Below, piece by piece: positions 6,614-15,516 of a stretch of DNA of 64,000 bases. Source of the stretch: Sciscionella marina DSM 45152. GTDB taxonomy: Bacteria > Actinomycetota > Actinomycetes > Mycobacteriales > Pseudonocardiaceae. Numbering within the stretch: position 1 is the stretch's first letter; the number at the start of each line of letters is the position of its first letter. Location of the stretch: assembly GCF_000379465.1 (NCBI RefSeq), contig NZ_KB905386.1, positions 1 through 64,000 of the forward strand, given 5' to 3'. The translations under genes and the position numbers were made by a program. Below the pieces are notes generated by a model, which saw only the letters and a program-made list of their open reading frames with translations, had not been told where the DNA came from and did not search any database.

Positions 6614-9600
6614 GTGGGTACGGAAGAACGGTATTCCGCATTGGGGGTGGTCTACTTGCGGACACCGGTACTGCCGTACGGCAGCGGTACGCTGCCGTAT
6701 CGGGACCGAGAGCCGGTTGACGACGCGTGGCTGTTGCGCGCGGTGGTCGCTGATCCGGTGGTCCGGGAGGCGCTTGAGGTCTCCAGCGAGTCGCTGGCCA
6801 CCGTGTTGCGCAGGATGGACTCGGGCATCGAGCTGAGTACCGCGCAGCTGCGCCGTGCCGCGTACGCCGCGTGTCGGTATTTGCTGCGGATGAGCGGGCG
6901 CCCGACGCCGTTCGGGGTGCTCGCCGGAGTCGCGGTCGGGGAGTTCGCCGAGCGGGGCGAGGCGGAGATCGGGACGGCGCACGGCAAGGGCGTTCGCCCG
7001 GATGGCGAGTGGCTCGCCGCGGTGGTAGCCCAGCTGCAGCGGCGCCCCGAGGTGTTGCGGTGCCTGCGAGTGTGCGCCAACGACCTGGTGTTCGAGCGGG
7101 CTGGGCGACTCGTGCTGCCCTATGTCGCACGTCGTGGTCTCGGTGCCGAGTCGGCGCAGGAACAGTCCGTGCGGGCCACTGCGCCGGTGTGGTTGGTGAT
7201 GGCGGCTGCGCGCACCCCGATCGGTTGTGCCGCGCTGCTCGACCAGCTCGCCGAAGCATTCCCTGGTACGGAGAGGGAACGAGCGGTGGCCCTGGTAGCG
7301 GGACTGGTCGATGCCGGGCTGCTGCAGACCGAGCTGTCCGCGACGCTCACCGCGCCCGACCCGATGCGCAGGGTGCTTGCGGTACTGCACCGAACCCCGG
7401 CACCGGAAACCGCGCAGCTGCAACGGATCGCCGCCCTCTTCGAGAGCTACGCCAGGGCATCGCTTGGTGCGGGCCGGCCAGCATGGGATGCGGCAACCTC
7501 CGCGGCACGGGAACTGCACCCGGCCGGCACCACACCGATCCAAGTCGATCTGCGTGCCGACGCGCGATTGCGGCTGCCGCAGGCGGTGGCGGCCGAGGCC
7601 GAGTCGGTCGCCGCGACGTTGCTGCGGCTGTCCCCGCCGGAGGGTGCGGCGGGGCACCTCACCCAGTGGTACTACGCGTTCGTCGACGCCTACGGGATCG
7701 GCGCCAGCGTCCCGGTCAAGGACGCGCTGGACCCGGAGCGGGGCATCGGCCCGCCAGCCGGCTACCAGCAACCGCCGGCCAGCCGGTTCACTGCGCCCGG
7801 CACCGAGGACGACCGGCGGCGGGACCGGATCTGCGGGCAGCTGGTGCAACAGGCGCTGCTGTCTGGTTCCGACGAGATCGTGCTGGACGAGGCCACGATC
7901 GCCGCGCTCGCAGCGCCTGGGGATCCAGCCCCCGCACCGGCCACGGCAGAGCTGACCTTCCAGCTTCTCGCTCCGTCGGTAGCGTCGGTCGAGCGGGGCG
8001 ATTTCCGGTTGGTCTGCGCCTCGGCGATGGCCAACGGGACGGGCGCGCTGTTCGGCCGGTTCGGCTATCTTGTCGAGGGCGGCGACCCTGCCGCGGTGCA
8101 GCCCTTCGCCGGCGACGCGCGGCTGCACGGTCAGCTCAGCTTCGAACCGACGGCTGCCCGGCATGTCAACATCATGCGGGTGGCTCGCGCGGTGGACCAC
8201 ACCCTGGCGATCGGGACCTTCGACGACCGCGACCGCCCGGACGTGCTCGGCATCGAGGACATCGGGATCGCCGCCGACCACGATGGGCTGTTCCTGACCT
8301 CGCTGCGCGACGGTCGGCTGATCACCGTCACCTGCCCGCAGATGCTCGACACCGACAAGCACGCCCCGAACGCTGCCCGCCTCGTGCGCGAACTCGGCGG
8401 ATACGGCACGCGCACCCTCTCGCCGTGGCGCTGGGGCGGCGTGGACTGCCTGCCCTACCTGCCCCGGGTACGCCATGGCCGCACGGTGCTTGCGCCCGCA
8501 CGCTGGCGACCGGCGCCCAGGCTCGTCGAGGCCGCGCGGGACGGGACTGGCTTCGATGACCTGCAGTGGGACGCCGCGGTGGCACAGTGGCAGAAGCAGC
8601 TCAGCGTCCCGGATCTGGTGCAGGTTCGGGACTTTGATCACGGTGTCGAGCTGAACCTCGGCATGCCGCTGCACCGGCGGCTGTTGCGCGATGAACTGCG
8701 CCGCAAACCCGACCTGGTCTTCGTGGAGACCGCCCACCGGGAGGAGTCCGAACTCGGCTGGCTGCACGGGCATGCCAACGAGATCGTGGTGCCACTGCGA
8801 GTTCGCCGCCGTGCCAGAGCAGAAACTCGTTCCGCGACCAGGCCCGCGGCCACGCGGGTAGCCGTCGCGCCCGGCGGCGAGTGGCTGTTCGCGAAGCTCT
8901 ACAGCAGGCCACAGCGCCACCACGAGCTGCTCATCCAGCACCTGCCGCGGCTACTGGACCTGGATGGGCAGCTTCGTTGGTTCTTCATTCGCTACGCCGA
9001 TCCCGATCCGCATGTGCGGGTGCGTTTCCACGGCCCGCCGGAGCTGCTCAACCAGCGGCTGCTCCCGCGACTGCACGCGTGGGCCACGGATCTGCGCGCC
9101 TGCGGGCTGCTGCGCAGGCTCACCATCGACACCTATGAACCGGAACAGGATCGGTACGGCGGCGCTGCCGTGCTGGCCGCCGCCGAGCGCGTTTTCTGCG
9201 CCGACAGTGCCGCGGCGCTGGCCCAGTTGCCGTTGCTGCACGACCCGGCCGAACCCCTGCCACCGGAAGTGCTCGCCGCAGTGAACTTCGTCGACCTGCT
9301 CCGGTTGCTCGATCCGGGCTGGGCCGACTGGTACCGAGGCAGCGCCGTCTGGCACTACGACGGCATGCACCGGCATGTCCGGCAGGCCACCGAGCTGGCG
9401 CGCCGGCTCTCCGATACCGCTGGCGCGTTGCCCGGCACACCCCTGCCTACCGTCCACGCCGCCCTCGCGGACCGTGCTCCCGCCGTACGCGACTACGCCG
9501 CGGCCCTACACGCGGTGGGGGAAGACGGAAGGCACCGCAGCGCGGTCGATGGCATGCTGCACATGCACCACAACCGGCTGATCGGGATCGACCGTGCGAG

Positions 9601-9676
9601 TGAACAGCGGGCCAACGCCGTGGCCAGCAGGGTGATCGCGGCCCACCGCGGCCGCGTCAGAGCAGGCCGCGAATGA
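6614..9676 (+). CDS. Full-length class I lanthipeptide dehydratase (LanB)
   Basis: Dehydrates Ser/Thr of the precursor to Dha/Dhb by tRNA-Glu-dependent glutamylation and elimination. The 1,020-aa protein has the N-terminal LanB domain with the hallmark MSGRPTPFGVLAGVAVGEF. Its C-terminal SpaB_C (thiopeptide-type bacteriocin biosynthesis) domain begins at GGEWLFAKLYSRPQRHHELL and includes WFFIRYADPDPHVRVRFHG. Glutamylation and elimination domains are therefore fused, unlike the split enzymes of thiopeptide loci. The GTG at 6614 has a GAGGGG site six bases upstream; a longer frame begins at 6566. The stop overlaps the lanC start by four bases (ATGA), indicating translational coupling. Confidence 0.92.
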   Translation: MGTEERYSALGVVYLRTPVLPYGSGTLPYRDREPVDDAWLLRAVVADPVVREALEVSSESLATVLRRMDSGIELSTAQLRRAAYAACRYLLRMSGRPTPFGVLAGVAVGEFAERGEAEIGTAHGKGVRPDGEWLAAVVAQLQRRPEVLRCLRVCANDLVFERAGRLVLPYVARRGLGAESAQEQSVRATAPVWLVMAAARTPIGCAALLDQLAEAFPGTERERAVALVAGLVDAGLLQTELSATLTAPDPMRRVLAVLHRTPAPETAQLQRIAALFESYARASLGAGRPAWDAATSAARELHPAGTTPIQVDLRADARLRLPQAVAAEAESVAATLLRLSPPEGAAGHLTQWYYAFVDAYGIGASVPVKDALDPERGIGPPAGYQQPPASRFTAPGTEDDRRRDRICGQLVQQALLSGSDEIVLDEATIAALAAPGDPAPAPATAELTFQLLAPSVASVERGDFRLVCASAMANGTGALFGRFGYLVEGGDPAAVQPFAGDARLHGQLSFEPTAARHVNIMRVARAVDHTLAIGTFDDRDRPDVLGIEDIGIAADHDGLFLTSLRDGRLITVTCPQMLDTDKHAPNAARLVRELGGYGTRTLSPWRWGGVDCLPYLPRVRHGRTVLAPARWRPAPRLVEAARDGTGFDDLQWDAAVAQWQKQLSVPDLVQVRDFDHGVELNLGMPLHRRLLRDELRRKPDLVFVETAHREESELGWLHGHANEIVVPLRVRRRARAETRSATRPAATRVAVAPGGEWLFAKLYSRPQRHHELLIQHLPRLLDLDGQLRWFFIRYADPDPHVRVRFHGPPELLNQRLLPRLHAWATDLRACGLLRRLTIDTYEPEQDRYGGAAVLAAAERVFCADSAAALAQLPLLHDPAEPLPPEVLAAVNFVDLLRLLDPGWADWYRGSAVWHYDGMHRHVRQATELARRLSDTAGALPGTPLPTVHAALADRAPAVRDYAAALHAVGEDGRHRSAVDGMLHMHHNRLIGIDRASEQRANAVASRVIAAHRGRVRAGRE

Positions 9677-10884
9677 GTACCCGGTCCGTGCGGCTCGGCG
9701 CGGTGCTCGCCGCCACCGCCGAGCGGCTAGCCGATCCGGCCACCACCTGCCCGCAGGGTCCGGATGGTGCCCGGTGGCCGACGCTGGACAGTCAGATTGG
9801 GCTTGCGTTGTTCTACGCCGAACTCGGGCACGCCGACCCGGGCCTGCGTCCGGTCGCCCACCGCTACCTCGCCGCCGCGAACGCCGCATTGTCCGGCACC
9901 GGCAGGCACACCCTGTCCGCGGGCGTCCCGGCACTGGCCTTCGCCGCGTGCGCCGCCGCGCACCGCGACGGTGAGTACGCCACGCTGCTCGCCGGGCTGG
10001 ACGCCGCGATCTTCGGTATCGTCGGTGCCCTGCTCGACGAAGAGCGCAAGCGGCTGGCCAGCGGGACGGTGGCGCCGGACAGCACCCGCTTCGACCTGCT
10101 CGCCGGGCTGGCCGGGCTAGGCAGGTACCTGCTGTGCAGGTGTCCGGCGAGCGCGCAGGCAGAAGCGCTGCTGCGGGAGATCCTCGATTACTACCGGTTG
10201 CTGGTGCGGCCGGTAACCGACCGCCGCCTGCCCGGCTGGTGGGTGGCCTGCGCGCCCGACCCAAGCGCGCCACCAGGGGCCGGACACGCCAACCTCGGCA
10301 TGGCACACGGCATCCCCGGTCCGCTGGCGCTGCTGGCCGTAGCGTGGCGGAACGGGGTGCGTGTGGACAGACACATCGAGACCGTCGAAACCATCGTCGA
10401 GTTCCTCCGCACCTGGTCGGACACCGACGAACGCGGCCGGTACTGGCCCGCCGCGTTGGCGATCGCCGACTACACCGACCGCCCCGTTGCGCTGCCGCGT
10501 CCCCGGCCCGCCTGGTGCTACGGCGCCCCCGGCGTGGCCCGCGCCGTACAGCTCGCCGGGCTGGCCGCGGGCCGGCCGGACTGGCTCGCGCTGGCCAGAC
10601 AGGCAGTGCATGATCTGCCGGAACCGGAAACCGAGACCGGAGTCTGCCATGGCACGGCAGGCTTGCTGCAGCTGGCCGTGCGGATGCAAGCCGACGACCC
10701 CGCCTGCGGACTCACCGCCCTGGCGGACCGGCTCGCCGAGCACACCGCCGCCACACTCGCCGATGACGGGAACGAGGATCCCGGACTGTTGACCGGCACC
10801 ACAGGAGCGGCACTCGCCCTACACACCCACGGCACCGGCACTGCGCCGAGCAGCGGATGGGACGGTGTGCTGCTGATCGGATGA
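9673..10884 (+). CDS. LanC-like lanthionine synthetase (cyclase)
   Basis: Zinc enzyme that adds Cys thiols to dehydrated residues to form lanthionine rings. The 403-aa protein shows the LanC signature blocks in order: NLGMAHGIPGPLALL (about residues 209-223), RPAWCYGAPGVARAV (first Zn-ligand Cys, about 278-292) and TGVCHGTAGLLQLAVR (Cys-His Zn ligands, about 320-335). The C-terminal DPGLLTGTTGAALAL is also typical. The length matches stand-alone LanC enzymes. It is translationally coupled to lanB. No lanthipeptide transporter, leader protease or LanI-type immunity gene follows; the next genes are unrelated small secreted proteins. Confidence 0.9.
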   Translation: MSTRSVRLGAVLAATAERLADPATTCPQGPDGARWPTLDSQIGLALFYAELGHADPGLRPVAHRYLAAANAALSGTGRHTLSAGVPALAFAACAAAHRDGEYATLLAGLDAAIFGIVGALLDEERKRLASGTVAPDSTRFDLLAGLAGLGRYLLCRCPASAQAEALLREILDYYRLLVRPVTDRRLPGWWVACAPDPSAPPGAGHANLGMAHGIPGPLALLAVAWRNGVRVDRHIETVETIVEFLRTWSDTDERGRYWPAALAIADYTDRPVALPRPRPAWCYGAPGVARAVQLAGLAAGRPDWLALARQAVHDLPEPETETGVCHGTAGLLQLAVRMQADDPACGLTALADRLAEHTAATLADDGNEDPGLLTGTTGAALALHTHGTGTAPSSGWDGVLLIG

Positions 10885-11160
10885 GGTCATGCGATAGACC
10901 CGGCCGATTCGGCAAGCGCGCCGTCAGCACGGCTGACACTCCCGCTGTTGGTCACGCCTGCTTCCCGGCCACGATCGTGTACCGAATAGGTGGCCGTGCC
11001 TGCCCATTGCTGCGTCGCTGACCTGCCATGATGTGAGCGTTGGCGGCTCTTGCCGACTTCCTTACCGCGGCTACTGTTCCACACCATGCCTGTTGCGTCA
11101 TGTGCATTTCGGCTGCCACGATGCAGCAGTGCGATGTTGACATTTGGGGAGGTTGAGGAC

Positions 11161-11496
11161 ATGAGGCACCTGACAGGTGGCGCGTTCGCGGTCTTTGCCT
11201 CGTGCGTTCTGGCCGTGCCACTGGCCGGGACAGCACACGCAGAGATCATCGGACCGGGGAACCCCTATTTCTGGGACTGCGGTTCCTCACGCAGTGGTGG
11301 CATCCTCGTAGAAGCCTTTGGCCAAAACATTCGGGTCATAGTCAACCCCGACAACGGGCCGTCGCGAGAAGAGACTCGAAGCGGGAGTATCTCCGAGCGG
11401 TTTGATGGCGGCTCGAGCGGCAACGCCGCGATATTCACGAGTAATGACGGCGGATTTGGGCCCGGCACCCGGGTTTACTGTGACGGTGCGCCGTGA
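11161..11496 (+). CDS. Small secreted protein, FWDCGSSR family (first copy)
   Basis: A 111-aa protein from ATG 11161, preceded by GGAGGTTGAGGAC. A start at 11050 would add 37 residues without a signal-like character. The signal peptide is MRHLTGGAFAVFASCVLAVP followed by an AHA-E type cleavage site. The mature protein begins with PYFWDCGSSRSGG and ends with VYCDGAP, leaving two cysteines for one disulphide. The block YFWDCGSSR is repeated in the next gene, so the two are tandem paralogues. Its stop overlaps the next start (GTGA). Function unknown; export is clear. Confidence 0.7.
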   Translation: MRHLTGGAFAVFASCVLAVPLAGTAHAEIIGPGNPYFWDCGSSRSGGILVEAFGQNIRVIVNPDNGPSREETRSGSISERFDGGSSGNAAIFTSNDGGFGPGTRVYCDGAP

Positions 11497-11822
11497 AGAC
11501 CTTCATGCGCCGGGGCTTCGTCACGTTGGTGCTGACCGTAGCCGTGGCTGGAGTCGTGCAGGGGCAAGCGAGCGCGCTTGACCAGCAGACCTACTTCTGG
11601 GACTGCGGCAGCTCCCGTGGCGTGACGCTCAATGTCACCGTCTATGGGAGCCAGCCGGGGATGTACGAAGTCGCCGGCGGCCCATCCGGGAATTTTCCGC
11701 CCAACCAACCGCAGAGCATTCCAATGCCCCCCGGCCAAGGCCAGGTCAGTGTCGGTATCAACGGCAATGACCCCGGCTTGATCGACAAGACTTCCGGAGT
11801 GACGTGTAACGCGTCGCCATGA
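11493..11822 (+). CDS. Small secreted protein, FWDCGSSR family (second copy)
   Basis: A 109-aa protein starting at a GTG that overlaps the preceding stop by four bases. The signal peptide covers about residues 1-28 (MKTFMRRGFVTLVLTVAVAG, then a QASA-L cleavage site). Mature residues QQTYFWDCGSSRGVTLNVTV parallel the upstream paralogue, and the two cysteines (DCGSS and the C-terminal TCNASP) keep the same spacing logic. This suggests a small beta-rich disulphide-closed domain made as a pair. I do not recognise a named family. Confidence 0.7.
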   Translation: MKTFMRRGFVTLVLTVAVAGVVQGQASALDQQTYFWDCGSSRGVTLNVTVYGSQPGMYEVAGGPSGNFPPNQPQSIPMPPGQGQVSVGINGNDPGLIDKTSGVTCNASP

Positions 11823-12011
11823 CGCGCGAGGGGGCACATGCTGCCAGCAGTTTCACCGCGTGGCGACGCGCTGAGGCAGGCAGCTCAGCGCGGGCTGGTG
11901 GTGCTGGTCAGACATCACCGCCCCGGCGAACCTATGCGGTCACAGCACTAGCGAATCCTCAACCGGCCACCACCGTACGGAATCGGTTCGGCAACTGGCA
12001 CTGGATTGGTG

Positions 12012-13118
12012 TCAGCGGCTGATCCATGTGTCGATGGCGTGTATGGCGGTGGACGCTAATTGCGCGGGTGCGGCGCTGGCGCGGAGGGATGCGCGTGCGA
12101 CGTCAGCGAGTTCGTGGTCGGTCAAGCCGAGCTGGGCGCGGCAGAGTTCGTACTCGCGGGCCAGAGTGGTGCGAAAGGGCAGGGTTGCGTCGGTGTTGAT
12201 GCTGCAGGCCACTCCGGCTCGCACCAGGGTAGGCAGGGGGTGGGCTGCCAGGTCAGGCGTGACACCCAGCGCGCGGTTGGAGCTCGGGCACACGTCCAGA
12301 CACACCTGCTGTTCGTGGAGCTGCTCCACGAGTTGGGAATCTTCGGCGGCGCGGACGCCGTGCAAGATCCGGTGCGGGCTCAGCTGTTCGAGGGTGGCCC
12401 GGATCGACTGGGGGCCGTCGAGCTCGCCGGCATGCGGCACGGATAGCAGCCCGGATTCGCGGGCAAAGGCGAAGGCGCGGGCGAACCCACTGGGCGGGTG
12501 GCGCTCGTCGCCGCCCAGGCCGAACCCGACCACGCCGCGGTCGGCGTACTCGCCGGCCACGACGGCGGCCCGTTCGGCCTCGACCGGGTCGTCGCCCCGC
12601 TCGGCGGCAACGATCACCCCGACACCGGTGCCGAATCGCTCGCTGGCCTGCCGCGCCGCATCGAGCACCACCTGCAGCGTGTCCTGATCACCCCCGGTGA
12701 TCGGTCGGTAGCCACGTAGCGACAGAGAGGGTTCGATCCACACTGCCCCGTCCTCGGCAGCATCTTCGACCATTTCTTCGACCAACCGGGCCAGCTCCTC
12801 GGTGGTGTGTAGCACAGATCGGGCCGCGCGGTAAGCACGGACGAACTCATCGAAGTTGGGGTAGTCCTCCACCGGCGCCGGTACGGCCACGTCGTGACGC
12901 GAGGCCAGCTCGGCCAGCGTGTGTGGCCGCATCATGCCGGTCAGGTGCACATGCAGGTGCGCCTTGGGCAGCTCGACCAGCGATCGCCGTCGTTGCAACG
13001 GCGCGTCGCGCCGCGGGTGATCGTTCGCGTCTTGGGACAATCGCGTCGAGTAATTCGGTTGCAAGGAAGCACTCCCACGTAGCAACAAGACCGGACACGA
13101 AGTCCGAACACTGGACAC
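12012..13118 (-). CDS. Adenosine deaminase-like amidohydrolase
   Basis: Metal-dependent deaminase of the adenosine/AMP deaminase superfamily. Metal and catalytic motifs are visible in order: KAHLHVHLTGMMRP (HxH), SVPHAGELDG (His and catalytic Glu), HRILHGVRAAED and VCPSSNRALGV, then SINTDATLPF. In canonical adenosine deaminases the last motif is NTDDP; here the second Asp, which contacts the purine ring, is Ala, while the metal-binding Asp is kept. Substrate preference may therefore differ. The frame begins at a GTG, giving 368 aa, but the first 45 or so residues are low in conservation; the conserved domain starts at LVELPKAHLH and the real start may be near 12,980. Confidence 0.8.
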   Translation of the reverse strand: MSSVRTSCPVLLLRGSASLQPNYSTRLSQDANDHPRRDAPLQRRRSLVELPKAHLHVHLTGMMRPHTLAELASRHDVAVPAPVEDYPNFDEFVRAYRAARSVLHTTEELARLVEEMVEDAAEDGAVWIEPSLSLRGYRPITGGDQDTLQVVLDAARQASERFGTGVGVIVAAERGDDPVEAERAAVVAGEYADRGVVGFGLGGDERHPPSGFARAFAFARESGLLSVPHAGELDGPQSIRATLEQLSPHRILHGVRAAEDSQLVEQLHEQQVCLDVCPSSNRALGVTPDLAAHPLPTLVRAGVACSINTDATLPFRTTLAREYELCRAQLGLTDHELADVARASLRASAAPAQLASTAIHAIDTWISR

Positions 13119-13312
13119 AGGTCACCTTGCCGACTCTGGTCAGATACATGGAGCGGCATCGCGGCGCACGGGATCGGCGCCGAAAAGCGGAAACACCCGC
13201 GACTTGCAACTCACCAGCGGCAAGTTAACCGCCACAGACCAGTACGAGCAACCGTTCGCCGAGCTGTGTGCCAACGTTACAAGTGATCGGTCAACATTAC
13301 ATCTCGATCTTG

Positions 13313-14380
13313 CTAGTTGTTAGCGTCAGTCCCTCTCTGCCAATTGGTTGCTGGAATTTTGTCCGATTGATCAGCTTCGAGGTGGCGGTAGATCACGGTG
13401 GCAAGTCGTCGTTTGAGGCATCGTAGGGCTTCTCGGTGTCCTTTGCCGGATTCTCGTTTCCGCTGGTAATAGGCGCGGGCTGGTTCGTGGCAGCGAATTT
13501 GGCTCAACGCGATGAGGTGTAACGCGTGGTTGAGTTGACGGTCACCGGCGCGGGAGAGGCGATGTCGGGTTACGTCGCCAGAGGACACTTCGATGGGCGC
13601 GGTGCCGCAGTAGGAGGCGAAGTGGTCCGCGCTGGGAAAACGTGCGAGGGATCCGGCCCGGCCGATGATGCGGGCGGTCAGGACCGGCCCAGCTCCGGGG
13701 AGTTGCAGCAGCGATGGTTCAAGTTGATCAAGAGCATTCGACACGCGGACTTCGGCGGTGCTGATCTTTTTGTTCAGGTGGCGGACTTCGGCGACCAGGT
13801 CGACCGCGAGCGTGCGCCGGGTGGCTCGGGCCCCGCAGGCGCGCCGAACCCGACCAAGCAGCGCAGCGGCGCGGTCAGCGGTGAGCCAGGTCGGCGCCCC
13901 ACCATCGATGAGATGTGAGAGCAGCACATGGAGCCGATTGACGACCTGGGTGCGACGTCGGACCAATTCGTCACGATGTTCGCTGAGCAACCGCAAGGTC
14001 TCGGCCTGCTCGTCGGACTGATGGAGACGGTCGCTGCCGTTGAGGGCGGCAACAGCGACTGAGCGGGCATCGACTTGGTCGGTCTTGCGGCCATGTCCGG
14101 TGGCCAGTTCGCGGACCCGACTGCTTAGCTTCGATGGCACGTCGATAACAGCGATGTCGTCGTCGGCTAAGCGTTGCGTCAGCGGGCGGCCGAGGCCGCT
14201 ACTGCCCTCGATAGCCCAACGGATATTTGGCCAGCGGCGGGCAAGGCGCCGTAGTTCTCGGTAACCGACACGACTCGCGGACACACGGAGTTCGCTAAGC
14301 AGTCGGTGACGGCCGTCAACGACCGCCGCGTACCAACTGGTCTTGTGCGGATCGATTCCGATGACGACATCGTGGTCCAT
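13313..14380 (-). mobile_element. IS110-family transposase (RNA-guided recombinase type)
   Basis: Transposase with the N-terminal RuvC-like DEDD domain (VVIGIDPHKTSWYAAVV; later GHGRKTDQVDARSVAVAAL) and the C-terminal Transposase_20 domain with its serine-containing segment (LLQLPGAGPVLTARIIGRAG; FASYCGTAPIEVSSGD). The open frame of about 355 aa has no internal defect, so the enzyme could be active. The ATG at 14380 has GAGAGGG at a good distance. The family carries no inverted repeats, and in the IS110 group the upstream non-coding end encodes a bridge RNA. It sits immediately beside the truncated end of an IS481-type gene. Confidence 0.9.
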
Positions 14381-14597
14381 ATGCACTTCCCTCTCGCTAC
14401 ATGTTCAGTGGGAGCGCGGAGGGCAGACTGACGTCCAGCACAGCAGACCTCTCTTGGGCCACTCCGCGCGGCGGGACCACGGCGGACACAAGCTACCAGT
14501 GAGCCAGCCACGCGGCGGCAAGTTGTAGTCGAGCGATCCGACCGTGGTCCCTTGGCCCCAAGCCTGCAGCGCCAGGACCCAACGTCAAATGACCACG
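14381..14597 (-). other. Upstream non-coding end of the IS110 element (candidate bridge-RNA region)
   Basis: About 215 bases between the IS110 transposase start and the truncated IS481 gene, with no gene. In IS110-group elements the left end upstream of the transposase is transcribed as the bridge RNA that specifies donor and target. Several short self-complementary GC-rich blocks are present (for example CCGC and GCGG around 14,460-14,490), but I did not fold the region. The function is inferred from the family and position only. Confidence 0.3.
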
Positions 14598-15516
14598 TCA
14601 GTTGTAGTGGATGTTCCATACGGCGATCGCGGCGGTGCGGGCGGTTTCGCTGGAGAACTCGCGGGCGTAGAGCAGTTCCTCGGCCAGAATGCGTTGGTAG
14701 CGCTCAACTTTCCCGTTGTGGCGTGGGGTGTACGGCCGAGTCGTCTGATGCCGCGTCTGGTTGCCCGACTATCCGTGCGAAGTCGTTAGAGCGGTAACAC
14801 GCGCCGTTGTCGGTGACGATGCGGTGGATGTGGGCGATGCCGTGGGCGGCGAACCAGGCCTTCGCGCAGGCCAGGAACGCGGCGGCCGTTGGTCCTTTCT
14901 CGTCGTTGAGGGATTCGGTGTAGGAGAGCCGGGAGAAACCATCAACAGCGGAATGCAGATAGATGTAGCCGCGTCTTGCTCCGGCTGATTTGGCGCGGCC
15001 TGTGGCCCTGGCCTGGTCGCTGTCGCGGCCATGGACTCGCCATCCGCCTCCGTCCGGGATCCGGCCGACCTTCTTCACGTCTAGGTGCATAATGTGCCCA
15101 GGCCAGCGGGCGGTGATTTTGCCGGGCTTGCGGTTGTTGTCCCCGCCTGGGTCGATGAACCGACGCCGTCCGAGACCGAGTCGATTCAGGTGCCGAGTCA
15201 CGGTGCGGCGGTTGAACTTGTGGCCCAGGTCGGCGAGTTCGTCCGTGATGCGTTGCGCGGGCCACTTGTGCTCGCGTCGCCAGACCTCGATCTGCTCAAT
15301 GATCCATGCTGGTGCCGCCTGCGGGCTCCGGTGGGGTGTCGAGGAACGATCAGTGAGCCCCGCGTCGCCGTGTCGTCGCCACCGATTGACCCACTTCGAC
15401 GCGCAAGCACGGGAGATGCTCATCTCCGCGGCGACGTGAGCGATCGGCCGAGTCCGGCAACGTTGCACAAGCCGGCGACGCCCTTCAACTGACAGTGGCG
15501 CGTTGGCGTGCGTCAT
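14598..15516 (-). pseudogene. IS481-family transposase, frameshifted and 3'-truncated
   Basis: From ATG 15516 the product has the N-terminal helix-turn-helix (SRACASKWVNRWRRHGDAG) and the DDE integrase core (HIMHLDVKKVGRI, VDGFSRLSYTE, HRIVTDNGACYRSNDFARI). The frame then slips and terminates early at 14704. Moving one frame restores the family C-terminus: TRHQTTRPYTPRHNGKVERY, then QRILAEELLYAREF and AAIAVWNIHYN, before TGA at 14598-14600. The usual last 20-40 residues after HYN are missing, where the neighbouring IS110 end begins. A single-base indel near 14,745 plus the lost tail make it inactive. Confidence 0.8.

Noticed and set aside
6509-8941. Minus-strand open frame of 810 codons across lanB
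   Set aside because: It is antisense to the clearly coding lanB, rich in Arg/Pro/Gly with no family motif; such long antisense frames are normal at this GC content.
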